A DNA stretch of 64,000 nt. Source: Myxococcales bacterium (GTDB lineage Bacteria > Myxococcota_A > Polyangia > Polyangiales > Polyangiaceae). Both the position numbers and the translations under genes were made by a program. Below the pieces are notes generated by a model. The model saw nothing but the letters and a program-made list of their open reading frames with translations, did not search any database and was not told the DNA's origin. Location: contig SECP01000036.1 in assembly GCA_004193285.1 (NCBI GenBank), forward strand, positions 31,322 through 95,321, read 5' to 3'. Below, one piece after another: positions 17,167 to 25,984 of the stretch; the first letter of the stretch is position 1; the number at the start of each line of letters is the position of its first letter.

Positions 17167-18156
17167 TTACTTCGGGAGGCAGCCGGGGCGCGTCGGACCA
17201 ACCGCGACGTCGTCGTACCAGATCTCGCGCGCGGGGCCGTGCAGCTTGTTGAAGCCGAATTTAAAAAACGCGAAGGGCTTGGCGACCGTGGCCGGGTAAT
17301 CCGTGGCGTCGATCTTCAGCTCACCGTTGATGTACAGCTGTTGAACGCGCGCGACGCTGTCGTACGAAAGCTCGATGCAATGCCACTCACCCTTGGCTAG
17401 CGTGTACGGCATCGGCGTGCCCATGACGCGCCCAAACCCCATCGGCCAGCGCACGTTGTCCATCGTATTGAACGAGATGCCCACGTCTTCCGCAAACTCG
17501 ACCATCACCGACGAGTTCGGTTCGTCCGTATCGGCCGCCCCGGCGAACACGTTGTGGTCCACGATGCCGAGGTCCGCGTCCGCCTGGCGGATGTAGAAGC
17601 GCGCCCAAAACTTGCCGCCCGCCGGCGCCGGCACCGCGAGCATCTGGTACCCACTACCGGAACCAGAGGGGTTCTTCAGCTTCAGCGAGGACTTACCGCT
17701 CTTGAACACGGTCGTATCGACCTCGAAGTCGCGCGTCCACTCGCCCGGCGCGGCGTTCACCTTGTAAACCGCGCCCGCCGGTAGCGTGGTCTCCTCGAAG
17801 CCCGAGCAGAAGGTCTTGTCCGCCGGGCACGCGACTCCCGCCGAGCCGCCGCCGGTACCGCCGACCGCGCTGCCGCCACTTCCTCCAGAGCCGCTCCCGC
17901 CGCCACCGACGGCACTACCTGCCGAGCCAGCCGAGCCCGCGGTTCCGGCAGTCGTGCCCGAGCCACCTCCGCCTGTCGCAACGGAGCCGCCACTGCCGCC
18001 TGCCGTCCCGGTACCGGCGCTGCTTCCGCCCGCTCCCGTGCCGGCTGCGCCTCCTACGGGCGGATTTTCACCCGTACTGCTATCACTGGAGCAGGCGACC
18101 AAAGAGGAAACGAAGGCCAAAGCGCCGACGACGCGGCCAAAAACATGCGGCTTCAT
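17167..18156 (-). CDS. Secreted lipoprotein with long Gly/Ser linker and jelly-roll-like domain
   Basis: The signal peptide ends in a lipobox (LVAC). About 85 residues of Gly/Ser/Ala/Thr repeats follow, then a globular domain of about 220 residues: CSGFEETTLPAGAVYKV, SGKSSLKLKNPS, KFWARFYIRQADADLGIVDHNVFAG, GEWHCIELSYDSVARVQQLYINGELKI, EIWYDDVAVG. Strand order fits a concanavalin-A-like fold of the kind found in Cip1 and polysaccharide lyases. No catalytic residue can be assigned by eye. It has its own promoter region with a palindrome at 18178-18188. Confidence 0.72.
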   Translation of the reverse strand: MKPHVFGRVVGALAFVSSLVACSSDSSTGENPPVGGAAGTGAGGSSAGTGTAGGSGGSVATGGGGSGTTAGTAGSAGSAGSAVGGGGSGSGGSGGSAVGGTGGGSAGVACPADKTFCSGFEETTLPAGAVYKVNAAPGEWTRDFEVDTTVFKSGKSSLKLKNPSGSGSGYQMLAVPAPAGGKFWARFYIRQADADLGIVDHNVFAGAADTDEPNSSVMVEFAEDVGISFNTMDNVRWPMGFGRVMGTPMPYTLAKGEWHCIELSYDSVARVQQLYINGELKIDATDYPATVAKPFAFFKFGFNKLHGPAREIWYDDVAVGPTRPGCLPK

Positions 18157-18177
18157 GCGGCGGAGAAGCTAGCTCAG

Positions 18178-18188
18178 CCGTCTGACGG
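18178..18188. promoter_or_regulatory. Palindrome upstream of the linker lipoprotein gene
   Basis: CCGTCTGACGG is an exact 11-base inverted repeat with one central base. It lies 22 bases upstream of the start codon at 18156, where a repressor site could sit. No regulator is identified. Confidence 0.25.
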
Positions 18189-18326
18189 AGCAACCGGAAT
18201 CGATGACAGCTCCGCGCGGCGAGCGGCAATGGCAATCCTCTTTCCTGAACCGTCAAGGTCCTCGTCGCACTCGCCTCGCACAGGGAGATTCGCCGCACAC
18301 GCGGAAAAATGTCCCTGAATTGTGCT

Positions 18327-18342
18327 CTCCGACGCGTCGGAG
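18327..18342. promoter_or_regulatory. 16-base perfect palindrome before the DUF3072-like gene
   Basis: CTCCGACGCGTCGGAG reads the same on both strands with no spacer. It sits 31 bases upstream of ATG 18373, within the likely promoter. It may be an operator; no cognate regulator is adjacent. Confidence 0.35.
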
Positions 18343-18372
18343 CTGCGGCGCACGTCTTGCTAACCGCGCTGC

Positions 18373-18603
18373 ATGGCGGAAGCGAACGCTCAGGAGCTGC
18401 AGAGCACGTATCACGGAGCTGCGACCTTCGGTCCGCACGCGCCGATGACTCTGTCCCAAGCCTCCTACCTCATGACCCTGTGTGAGGAAACGAACGAGGT
18501 GTTGGACGACTCGCTGAGCCAGGCGGAAGCGGCGGAGCTGATTTACCAGCTGGAGCTCGCGACGGGGCGCGCGGAGCAAAGCCTGCCGTGGCGAGAGCAG
18601 TGA
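18373..18603 (+). CDS. DUF3072-like small protein
   Basis: This 76-residue protein has the pattern PMTLSQASYLMTLCEETNEVLDDSLSQAEAAELIYQLE, which matches my recollection of DUF3072 (a conserved MT-x2-Q-x2-YL start, an L-x2-E middle and a later LsxaEAsexI end). Function of that family is unknown. It has an ATG start, a perfect palindrome upstream and a convergent hydrolase gene downstream. Confidence 0.65.
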   Translation: MAEANAQELQSTYHGAATFGPHAPMTLSQASYLMTLCEETNEVLDDSLSQAEAAELIYQLELATGRAEQSLPWREQ

Positions 18604-18631
18604 CGAGTTGGAGCTAGGGTAAACTGGGCCC

Positions 18632-20329
18632 TCAGCCGCCCTCATCACCGCACGGAGCGAACGGCTCGCTTGCGGGTTGGATCGGCTCGCTCGCGCCGTG
18701 CTCTGTCCAGTGCACGGACGCGATCTGGGAAGCAGCAGTGGGGGCCAAGACGAGCGAGAGCGACAGCCAGCCGCGCTCACAGGCGAGCAGCCAGCGCGCT
18801 TCGGTCGCGCCCAGCCGCTGCGGAGAGCCGGAGGGCTCACAGCGGCCGTGGTCGCGCTTCAACCGAGAAAACGCCTCGGGGATGCTCGCCAACCACGAGT
18901 AGCGAAGACTGTCCGGATCGAAGCTTTCGCGGAACCTTGCGGCGTCGAACCGGGCGAGTAGCTCGTTGACCTCGGCGATGCGCTGCGCCAGCTGGGGGGA
19001 GACGTTATCGCTCGGTAGCTCGAGCACGCCGCCCTGCCGGAGCACTCCCATCGCACGCTCGAAGGTCTTCGAGTCGCCGACGGCCGCCGTCGTCGAGAAG
19101 ACCACGACGCCCAGGCCGTGTTGAGGTAGCAGGCGAACGTACGAGAAGTAGCCTGGCTCATAGCCGCCGTGCTGAACGATGCCGTCGAAGGCGCACGTGG
19201 TTTGCTGCACCCAGCCGTAGCCGTAGCGCGCAGCGCTGAGCGAGAGCGCGCCGCCCGCCAACTTCTTCGCGACCGGCACGTCCGCGTTCCAGCGCAGCCA
19301 GCTCTGCCCACGATGCATCTCGCGCAGGCTGCTGCGGCGTAGCGGCCCCTCCTCCGGCGCATCCCGGGCTGGGTAAGCTGCTAGCTGGAACGCCAGGTAG
19401 CGCGCGTAGTCGCGCAGCGACGTGTAGAGCCCTCCTGCTGGCGCGAACACGCCGTCATCCGGGTGCGGCTCGGCGTACAGGGCGTCGTTCTGGGCGGCAT
19501 CTCGGTAATAGCCGACGGCGAGACCCCGCGCGGGCCGCTTGGCTCCAGTCGCGGTCATTCCCAGTGGCAGCAGCAGCTCGGTGCGCAAATAGTCCAGGAA
19601 ATGCTGCCCGGTGAGCCGCTCCACGACTCGACCGAGCAACGCGTAGCCGAGGTTCGAGTAGGCGTAACGCTCGCCGGGTACCGAAGAGAGACGCGGGCGC
19701 CCCTCGAGGAAGCGGGTGAGCTCGGCGTCGTCGTAACCAAAGGAGACGGTCCCCCACGTGTCGTCGTACGGAAGGCCGGAGGTCATCGTGAGCAGGTGGC
19801 GGAGCGTGATGGGCCCTGCGTCGGAGCTCGGCGACTGCAGCCGCGCGAGCTCCGGCAGGTACCTGACGGCTGGCGCGTCCAGCTGGAGCAAGCCGCGATC
19901 GCGCAGCTGTAGGATCGTGGTCGCGGCGAAGCTCTTCGTCAGCGAACCGATGCGAAATACGGTGCGCTCGTCGACGGCAGCCCCTGAGCTCACGTCGCTC
20001 ACGCCGAACGTGCCGACATAAACGAGCTCGCCTTCCAGCACGATCCCGACCGCCGCTGCGGTCGCCCCGGACTCGCTCAGCCGAGCCCGGTACACATCGT
20101 CCAGAGCGCCAGCGACCGCGAGCAAACGCGCTTTGCGTGCCGCGGGCGCCGGCGTGGGAACGAACGGCGCCGCCGCGGCCGCCGCTGGCGACGCCGAGCG
20201 CCCCGGCGGCAAAGCGCCGACCGGGCGCGGCGGCGAGCAGGCGCAGATTGTGCCAGCCATGAACGCCGCGCCGTACACCAGGCGCGCTCTCCCCCGGCAT
20301 TTCCCGGCTTTCCCAACCATCCGCGACAT
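18632..20329 (-). CDS. Lipoprotein serine hydrolase of the beta-lactamase/PBP4* family
   Basis: A lipobox-like TICAC (Cys31) suggests envelope anchoring. The SxxK catalytic motif is SLTK (about 129-132), the Tyr motif is YSN (AYSNLGYALL) and the third box is HGG (QHGGYEPGYF). This fits class C-type esterases and D,D-peptidase-like proteins. The C-terminal 130 residues after VFSTTAAVG are an added domain found in many relatives. Substrate could be a peptide, ester or beta-lactam. It is divergent from the L,D-transpeptidase gene by only 36-72 bases, so both could act on peptidoglycan, which is inference. Confidence 0.88.
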   Translation of the reverse strand: MSRMVGKAGKCRGRARLVYGAAFMAGTICACSPPRPVGALPPGRSASPAAAAAAPFVPTPAPAARKARLLAVAGALDDVYRARLSESGATAAAVGIVLEGELVYVGTFGVSDVSSGAAVDERTVFRIGSLTKSFAATTILQLRDRGLLQLDAPAVRYLPELARLQSPSSDAGPITLRHLLTMTSGLPYDDTWGTVSFGYDDAELTRFLEGRPRLSSVPGERYAYSNLGYALLGRVVERLTGQHFLDYLRTELLLPLGMTATGAKRPARGLAVGYYRDAAQNDALYAEPHPDDGVFAPAGGLYTSLRDYARYLAFQLAAYPARDAPEEGPLRRSSLREMHRGQSWLRWNADVPVAKKLAGGALSLSAARYGYGWVQQTTCAFDGIVQHGGYEPGYFSYVRLLPQHGLGVVVFSTTAAVGDSKTFERAMGVLRQGGVLELPSDNVSPQLAQRIAEVNELLARFDAARFRESFDPDSLRYSWLASIPEAFSRLKRDHGRCEPSGSPQRLGATEARWLLACERGWLSLSLVLAPTAASQIASVHWTEHGASEPIQPASEPFAPCGDEGG

Positions 20330-20401
20330 TTAGAGCACATTTCGGGCCGTCGCGCGGGGGTCGGGTTGCCCGGCTCGCGGAGCGCATGCTACGCGCTGCG
20401 C

Positions 20402-21175
20402 GTGCGTCGCCTGCTACTCGTCTTGCCGCTGTGCGTGCTCACTCCATACGCAGCCCTGGGGAGCTCCCCCGCAGCCGATGAGCCCGCCCGCGCGACCGGC
20501 TCGCCCATCCCGAACGACAGCACGCAGCTCGTGCTCGTCCGTTCCATCGCCTGGTGGGCTAGCACCGGCACGTTGCAGCGTTACGAGCGCGCCTCCGGCG
20601 GGGACTGGAAGGTCCTCGGCGAACCGATCCCGGTGGATCTGGGTCGCAGCGGGATGGGCTGGGGCCGCGGCTTGCACCAGGCGCTCGGGCGCGGCGGCCC
20701 CGTCAAGCGCGAGGGCGACCGCCGCTCACCCGCCGGCGTGTACCGGCTGGACACCGCGTTCGGCGCCGCAGGGTCAATGCCAGGCGGGTCGAAGGCGTAT
20801 CCCTACCTGCAGACGCGCTCCACGACGTACTGCGTGGAGGATGCCCGCTCGGCGCACTACAACCAGCTCATTGACTCGACCAAGGTGACCCCCGCGGCTT
20901 GGGAGCAGTGGAGCGAGATGGCGAGGCCGGACGGCCTCTTCAAGTGGGGAGTGGTGGTGGAGCAAAACTCCCCCGAGCCGCAAAAAGGCGCAGGTTCTTG
21001 CGTATTTCTTCACATTTGGCGCGGCCCCGGCCGCCCTACCGCCGGCTGCACCGCGATGCCGGAAGAGCAGCTCGTGCAGGTGCTGGGCTGGCTCACGGCG
21101 AGCAAGAAGCCGCTCCTGGTGCAGCTACCCGACCCGGTGTTGAAGGAAGCGCGCGCCGCCTGGGGTTTGCCGTGA
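20402..21175 (+). CDS. L,D-transpeptidase (YkuD-fold) family protein
   Basis: A signal peptide (MRRLLLVLPLCVLTPYAALG) precedes a YkuD domain. The catalytic signature is HIWRGPGRPTAGCTAM with the active Cys after PTAG, preceded by a His-bearing strand. LGEPIPVDLGRSGMGWGRGL and EGDRRSPAGVYRLDTAFG are typical of the L,D-transpeptidase/carboxypeptidase-like group. GTG 20402 gives the best signal; TTG 20366 is also in frame. It likely forms or trims non-classical peptidoglycan crosslinks. Confidence 0.88.
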   Translation: MRRLLLVLPLCVLTPYAALGSSPAADEPARATGSPIPNDSTQLVLVRSIAWWASTGTLQRYERASGGDWKVLGEPIPVDLGRSGMGWGRGLHQALGRGGPVKREGDRRSPAGVYRLDTAFGAAGSMPGGSKAYPYLQTRSTTYCVEDARSAHYNQLIDSTKVTPAAWEQWSEMARPDGLFKWGVVVEQNSPEPQKGAGSCVFLHIWRGPGRPTAGCTAMPEEQLVQVLGWLTASKKPLLVQLPDPVLKEARAAWGLP

Positions 21176-21231
21176 GGAGCCGCAGGCGCGGCAGCGAGAC
21201 CTGAAGCCGGCACGGTAGCCTGCTGCGGAGG

Positions 21232-21251
21232 GGGCTGCTCGTTGGCAGCCC
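21232..21251. terminator. Hairpin between convergent genes
   Basis: GGGCTGC and GCAGCCC form a perfect seven-base stem around a six-base loop, placed between the L,D-transpeptidase stop and the BMP gene stop. No clear U tract follows on either strand, so termination is plausible rather than proven. Confidence 0.4.
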
Positions 21252-21255
21252 GCCC

Positions 21256-22407
21256 TCACTTTCCGGTGAGCTTGCCCTCCACGCCCTTCACGTAAAAGTT
21301 GATGCCGAGCAGCATCTTCGTCTCCCCCACCTCGCCCGCTTTGAGCACTTCTTTGCCGGCTTGGTCCACGATGGGGCCCTTCCAAATGGTGAAGGTCCCG
21401 TCGCGCAAGCCCTGCTTGATCTCTTCGACTTTGGCTTTGGTGGCCGCCGGCACCTGGTCCGAGATGTTCACGAGGTCGATGGCGCCTTCCTTCACTCCCC
21501 ACCATGTTTGCTCGACCTTCCACGTGCCCTCCAGCGCGTCTTTGATGGCCTTCTTGTAGTAGGGAGCCCAGTTGATGACGGCGGAGGCGAGGTGCGCCTT
21601 CGGCCCGAACTTGCTCATGTCGGAATCCCAACCGAAGGCCATTTTTCCGGCCTTTTCTGCGGTTTGGAGGACCGCCGAGGAGTCCGTATTCTGCATGAGC
21701 ACGTCCGCGCCCTGGTCGAGCAGGGCCTGCGCGGCGTCCGTCTCTTTCGGCGGATCGAACCACTTGCCGACCCAGACGACCTTGGTCTTGATCCCCGGGT
21801 TGACGCTCTGCGCCCCGAGCGTGAACGAGTCGATGTTGCGGATGACTTCGGGAATGGGAATGGAGCCGACCACCCCCAGGGTCTTGGTCTTGGTCATGGC
21901 CCCGGCGATGACGCCCGCCAGGTAAGCGCCTTCGTACGTGCGCGAGTCGTAGATGCGCAGGTTCTCGGCTGTCTTGTAGCCGGTGGCGTGCTCGAGCTTC
22001 ACGTTCTTGGAGTCCGCCGCGACCTTCAACATGGGCTCCATGTAGCCGAAGGTCGTGCCGAAGATGAGCGTGTTGCCCTGCTCGACCATGTCGCGGATGA
22101 CGCGCTCAGCGTCCGCGGCCTCCGGCACATTTTCGACGAAGCTGGTCTTCACCTTACCGGCGAACGCCGCCTCTGCTTCCTTGCGGCCCCTATCGTGCGC
22201 GAAGGTCCAACCTGCGTCGCCCACGGGGCCGACGTAGGCGAACGCGACCTTCAGCGGCCCTTCCTTGGGCGCGCTATCAACGGCTGCGGCCGCGCTGGCG
22301 GTGGGAGCGGCCTCGGGCGCCGGCTTTTTGTCGCAGCCGAAGCCGAGCAGCAGCACGCCGCCGATGAAGAGAGGACGAGAGCGGAGCGGAAGAGCGAGAA
22401 GCGTCAT
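21256..22407 (-). CDS. BMP-family ABC transporter substrate-binding lipoprotein
   Basis: The receptor of the importer encoded upstream. ATG 22407 opens a signal (PLRSRPLFIGGVLLLGFGC) ending in a lipoprotein Cys. The mature part has the BMP/PnrA hallmarks: LKVAFAYVGPVGDAGWTFAHDRG, LIFGTTFGYMEPM, RTYEGAYLAGVIAG, and TKTLGVVGSIPIPEVIRNIDSF. The family binds purine nucleosides and related compounds. It is the last gene of the nine-gene run, five bases after the second permease. The longer open frame to 23484 is read through other genes and is not used. Confidence 0.93.
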   Translation of the reverse strand: MTLLALPLRSRPLFIGGVLLLGFGCDKKPAPEAAPTASAAAAVDSAPKEGPLKVAFAYVGPVGDAGWTFAHDRGRKEAEAAFAGKVKTSFVENVPEAADAERVIRDMVEQGNTLIFGTTFGYMEPMLKVAADSKNVKLEHATGYKTAENLRIYDSRTYEGAYLAGVIAGAMTKTKTLGVVGSIPIPEVIRNIDSFTLGAQSVNPGIKTKVVWVGKWFDPPKETDAAQALLDQGADVLMQNTDSSAVLQTAEKAGKMAFGWDSDMSKFGPKAHLASAVINWAPYYKKAIKDALEGTWKVEQTWWGVKEGAIDLVNISDQVPAATKAKVEEIKQGLRDGTFTIWKGPIVDQAGKEVLKAGEVGETKMLLGINFYVKGVEGKLTGK

Positions 22408-22412
22408 GTGAT

Positions 22413-23333
22413 TCACGATCCTGGGTAAAAGGGCTTTCCGAGAGAGGCCGGCATGTTGTCGGCAATGAACCGAGGGCTGCGCGAGATGAGCACGAGCACC
22501 GCGATGGTGGAGAGGTACGGCAGCGCCGAGAGCAGCTCGATGGGCACGCTCACGCCGCGACCTTGCAAGTTGAGCTGAAGCACGGTGACGCCGCCGAACA
22601 GGTAGGCGCCGAGCAGCGCCCGCCAAGGGCGCCACGTGGCGAAGGTGGTGAGCGCGAGAGCAATCCAGCCCTTGCCGGAGATCATGCCCTCCACCCAGAG
22701 CGGCGTCGCTACCACCGAGACGTAAGCTCCGGCTAGCCCCACCAGGGCTCCGCCCGTGACCATCGCCGCGAGGCGAATCCAGCGAACACGATAGCCGAGG
22801 GCTTGTGCGGCCTCGGGGGATTCGCCGATGGCCCGCACCACGAGCCCCGCCTTGGAGCGCCAGAAGAACCAGCCTTGCAGCAGCGCGAGCGCCACCGCCA
22901 CGTACGCCAGCGGGTGCTGCGTGAAAAGCGCCGGACCCACGAACGGGAGCTCGGCCAGGAAAGGCACCCCCGCGCCGGCCCGGGCTCCGAGGCTCTCTTG
23001 GGTGTACCCCACGCCCACGAACGCCGAAAAGCCAGCACCGAACAGGGACACCGCCAGCCCGCTCGCGTACTGATTGGTGTTGAGCCAGATCACCATCGCG
23101 CCCAGCACCGCAGAGAGGGCGGCCGCCGCGAGCGCGCCCGCAAGCAGCCCCAAGAGCGGACTGCTGGTGGTGACCGCGCAAGCGAAGCCGGTGATGGCCG
23201 CGACCAGCATGAGCCCTTCTGCTCCCAGGTTGATGACCCCCGCGCGTTCGTTGACGATGAGGCCCAGCGCTGCGAGCGCGAGCGGGGTGCCGGAGGCGAG
23301 CGTCGAAGCGATGAGCGAGGCAAGCTCGTTCAC
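22413..23333 (-). CDS. ABC transporter permease 2 (BPD_transp_2 type)
   Basis: A permease of about 306 residues with many hydrophobic helices. Family signatures are NERAGVINLGAEGLMLVAA and FFWRSKAGLVVRAIGESPEAAQALGYRVRWIRLAA. GTG 23333 overlaps the stop of permease 1 (GTGA), so the two subunits are co-translated. It pairs with permease 1, the double ATPase and the BMP receptor. Confidence 0.93.
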   Translation of the reverse strand: MNELASLIASTLASGTPLALAALGLIVNERAGVINLGAEGLMLVAAITGFACAVTTSSPLLGLLAGALAAAALSAVLGAMVIWLNTNQYASGLAVSLFGAGFSAFVGVGYTQESLGARAGAGVPFLAELPFVGPALFTQHPLAYVAVALALLQGWFFWRSKAGLVVRAIGESPEAAQALGYRVRWIRLAAMVTGGALVGLAGAYVSVVATPLWVEGMISGKGWIALALTTFATWRPWRALLGAYLFGGVTVLQLNLQGRGVSVPIELLSALPYLSTIAVLVLISRSPRFIADNMPASLGKPFYPGS

Positions 23334-24412
23334 GGCGCCTCCGCGGAGGAACGACGCCAGCCGACGACTCGCACCCGGTGATGAATGAGCGTGTCGCAGC
23401 TGAGCAGCGAAAACAGGAGCAAGCCCTGCAGCACGCCCGTGATGGACTTCGGGAGCCCGAGCCGAGACTGCGAAAGCTCGCCACCGAGGTAAAACATGCT
23501 CAGCAGCACCGAAGAGAGCGTCACCCCGAGCGGGGAAAGCCGGCCCACGAAGGCCACGATGATGGCGGCGAAGCCGTAGCCGACCGGCACCTGAGTCGTG
23601 AGCTGCCCGACCGGCCCCGCTACCTCCAAGGCGCCGGCCAGGCCCGCGGTCGCGCCCGAGAGCAGCAGCGGAGTCCACAGCGCGCTGCGAGAAGAGAAGC
23701 CGGCGTAGCGCGCGGCGCGGGGCGAGAGGCCGCCGACCTCTAGGCGGTAGCCCACGTGCGTGCGGTGCATGAGCAGCCAGAACAGCGCGGCCATGACGAC
23801 CGTGAGCGGAACACCGTAGTTGGCGCGAGACCCCTCCAGCAGCCGCGGGACACGCGCGGCCGAAAGGAAGTTGATCGTTTGCGGGAAGTTGTAGCCGTTC
23901 GGATCCTTCCACGGCCCGTGCACGACGTAGCTCAGCAGCTGCTCGGCTACGTAGACGAGCATCAAGCTCACCAAGATCTCGCTGGCGTTGAAGCGGTCCC
24001 GAAGTAGCGCCGTGACCGCGGCCCAGGCTGCTCCCGCAAATGCTCCCGCGAGCAAGACGCCGACGAAGAACCAGGGCGAGCTGCTCGGCGTGGCCCGAAG
24101 CGCGACCCCGGTGGCGCCCAGCGCGCCCAAGATGAGCTGCCCTTCGGCTCCAATGTTCCAGACATTGGCGCGAAAACACAGGGAAAGACCGAGCCCAATC
24201 AGCAGGAGCGGGCACGCCTTGATCGAGAGCTCCGCCAGCGCACGTTCGCTCTTCAGAGGCTCATAGAAGAAAAGCGTGAGCCCACGCAGCGGGTCCATGC
24301 CGAGCGCGACGAACAGCGCGAAGCCGACGAGTAGCGTGAGCGCCAGCGCGAGCACGGGCGAGGCAAGGGCTAGGGCCCGCGAAGGCTCAGCTCTGGGCTC
24401 GAGCGTCAGCAA
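23330..24412 (-). CDS. ABC transporter permease 1 (BPD_transp_2 type)
   Basis: This 360-residue permease has the signature CFRANVWNIGAEGQLILGALGATG, which corresponds to the NxxxxGaEGQ block of nucleoside-type permeases, and several hydrophobic helices. The conserved loop HRTHVGYRLEVGGLSPRAARYAGFSSR is the EAA-like ATPase contact. Start overlaps the ATPase stop by 26 bases. Confidence 0.93.
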   Translation of the reverse strand: MLTLEPRAEPSRALALASPVLALALTLLVGFALFVALGMDPLRGLTLFFYEPLKSERALAELSIKACPLLLIGLGLSLCFRANVWNIGAEGQLILGALGATGVALRATPSSSPWFFVGVLLAGAFAGAAWAAVTALLRDRFNASEILVSLMLVYVAEQLLSYVVHGPWKDPNGYNFPQTINFLSAARVPRLLEGSRANYGVPLTVVMAALFWLLMHRTHVGYRLEVGGLSPRAARYAGFSSRSALWTPLLLSGATAGLAGALEVAGPVGQLTTQVPVGYGFAAIIVAFVGRLSPLGVTLSSVLLSMFYLGGELSQSRLGLPKSITGVLQGLLLFSLLSCDTLIHHRVRVVGWRRSSAEAP

Positions 24413-25952
24413 CTTGCCGCTCCATGAGAGGTTGCGGGGAAGCGACCGCTTCGGGCTCGGGCCACAGGCCGCTCATCCATTCGCCGATCGACGCCCGCGT
24501 CGCGTCCTTGCGAGCGATGCGCGGCGACATGCGGCCGCCGGCCATCACCACGAGCGCGTCCGACAGCTCCATGAGCTCGTCCAGCTCCTCGCTCACCACG
24601 AGCACGGACGTTCCCGCGTCGCGCAGCGCCAAGAGCTCCGCGCGGATCTGTGCGGCCGCGCCCACGTCCACCCCCCACGTCGGTTGCGATACGATGAGCA
24701 CGCGGGGCGAAGCGTCGATCTCGCGGCCCACCACGTACTTTTGCAGGTTTCCGCCGGAGAGGCTGCGCGCGGGCGCGTCTGGCCCCCGCGTTTTTACCGC
24801 GAAGCGCTCGATGATTTTGGCTGCCAATCGCCGCAGCGGCGCGCGCCGCAGCAGCGGCCCCTTTCCGGCCGCTTCCCGGCGCGTGAGCAGGGCGTTGTCG
24901 GCCAGGGAGAGCGTCGGCACCGTTGCGCGCCCGAGCCGCTCCTCCGGGACGAAATGCAGGCCGAGGCCCCGGCGCTGCGCGGGGCGCGCGGCCGAGATGT
25001 CTCGCCCGAATAGGCGCACGCTGCCGGGTCCCCCGCGCGGGTCCTCACCGGAGAGAGCCGCGAGAAGCTCCCCCTGGCCGTTGCCCGACACTCCCGCAAT
25101 GCCCAGCACCTCGCCCGCGTGAGCGACGAGCGAGACCTCACGCAAAGTCACCGCGAGCTCGTGCGGCGCCGCCAGGCTCAAGCTATTCACCTCGAGCGCC
25201 ACCGGCCCCGGCTCGCGCGCGTGGTGCACTAGCGGCGGCGGCTCCGCCCCGATCATGAGCCGCGAGAGGCTAGCCGTGGTCTCGATGGCGGGGTCGCTCA
25301 CCTCCCCCGTGACCTTGCCCGCTCGCAGCACCGTGCAGTGATGGCAAAGCGCGCGGATCTCGTCGAGCTTGTGGCTGATGTAGAGGATGGAGCAGCCGTC
25401 CCGGGCGAGCTGGCGCAACGTTTCGAAGAGCTCTGTCACCGCCTGGGGGGTGAGCACGCTGGTCGGCTCGTCCAAAATGAGGAGGCGCGGGTCGGCGAGG
25501 AGCGCCCGCACGATCTCGACCCGCTGCCGCTCGCCGACCGAGAGCGTGTGCACGGGTCGCCCGGGGTCCACGGAGAGCCCGTAGCGCGCAGACTGCTCGC
25601 GGATGCGTTCGCTGACCTGCTGTTTCGACCTTCCTGGCAGAGCGAGCCACACGTTTTCCGCCACCGTGAGCGTCTCGAACAGCGAAAAGTGCTGAAAGAC
25701 CATGGCGATCCCGAGCCGCCGCGCGTGCTCTGGGCTGGCGACGCGCACCGGCACGCCATTCCACAGCATGCGGCCCGAGTCGGGTTGGATGACGCCGTAG
25801 ATGATCTTCATCAGCGTCGACTTGCCCGCCCCGTTCTCGCCCAGCACGGCGTGGATCTGCCCGGGCGCGACCTTGAGACACACGCCGTCGTTCGCCCGAG
25901 CGCCCGGGTACGACTTGGTGATGTCCTGGAGCTCGAGCCTCAACACCGGCAT
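24387..25952 (-). CDS. ABC transporter ATP-binding protein with two ABC domains
   Basis: The first domain has a canonical Walker A (GENGAGKST), signature LSVGERQRVEI and Walker B LLILDEPTSVL. The second has a degenerate Walker A-like loop (GVSGNGQGELL), signature LSGGNLQKYVVGREI and QPTWGVD. This double form is normal for the BMP/PnrA-type importers and for ribose-type importers. It starts 32 bases after the aldolase-like gene in the urate operon. Confidence 0.94.
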   Translation of the reverse strand: MPVLRLELQDITKSYPGARANDGVCLKVAPGQIHAVLGENGAGKSTLMKIIYGVIQPDSGRMLWNGVPVRVASPEHARRLGIAMVFQHFSLFETLTVAENVWLALPGRSKQQVSERIREQSARYGLSVDPGRPVHTLSVGERQRVEIVRALLADPRLLILDEPTSVLTPQAVTELFETLRQLARDGCSILYISHKLDEIRALCHHCTVLRAGKVTGEVSDPAIETTASLSRLMIGAEPPPLVHHAREPGPVALEVNSLSLAAPHELAVTLREVSLVAHAGEVLGIAGVSGNGQGELLAALSGEDPRGGPGSVRLFGRDISAARPAQRRGLGLHFVPEERLGRATVPTLSLADNALLTRREAAGKGPLLRRAPLRRLAAKIIERFAVKTRGPDAPARSLSGGNLQKYVVGREIDASPRVLIVSQPTWGVDVGAAAQIRAELLALRDAGTSVLVVSEELDELMELSDALVVMAGGRMSPRIARKDATRASIGEWMSGLWPEPEAVASPQPLMERQVADARAQS

Positions 25953-25984
25953 GCTCAGGCCATGGTCGTGTCCAGCGGGTTTCG

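Noticed and set aside
22408..23484. N-terminal extension of the BMP lipoprotein to 742 residues
   Set aside because: The extra part is permease sequence read in another phase; the real start with signal and lipobox is ATG 22407.
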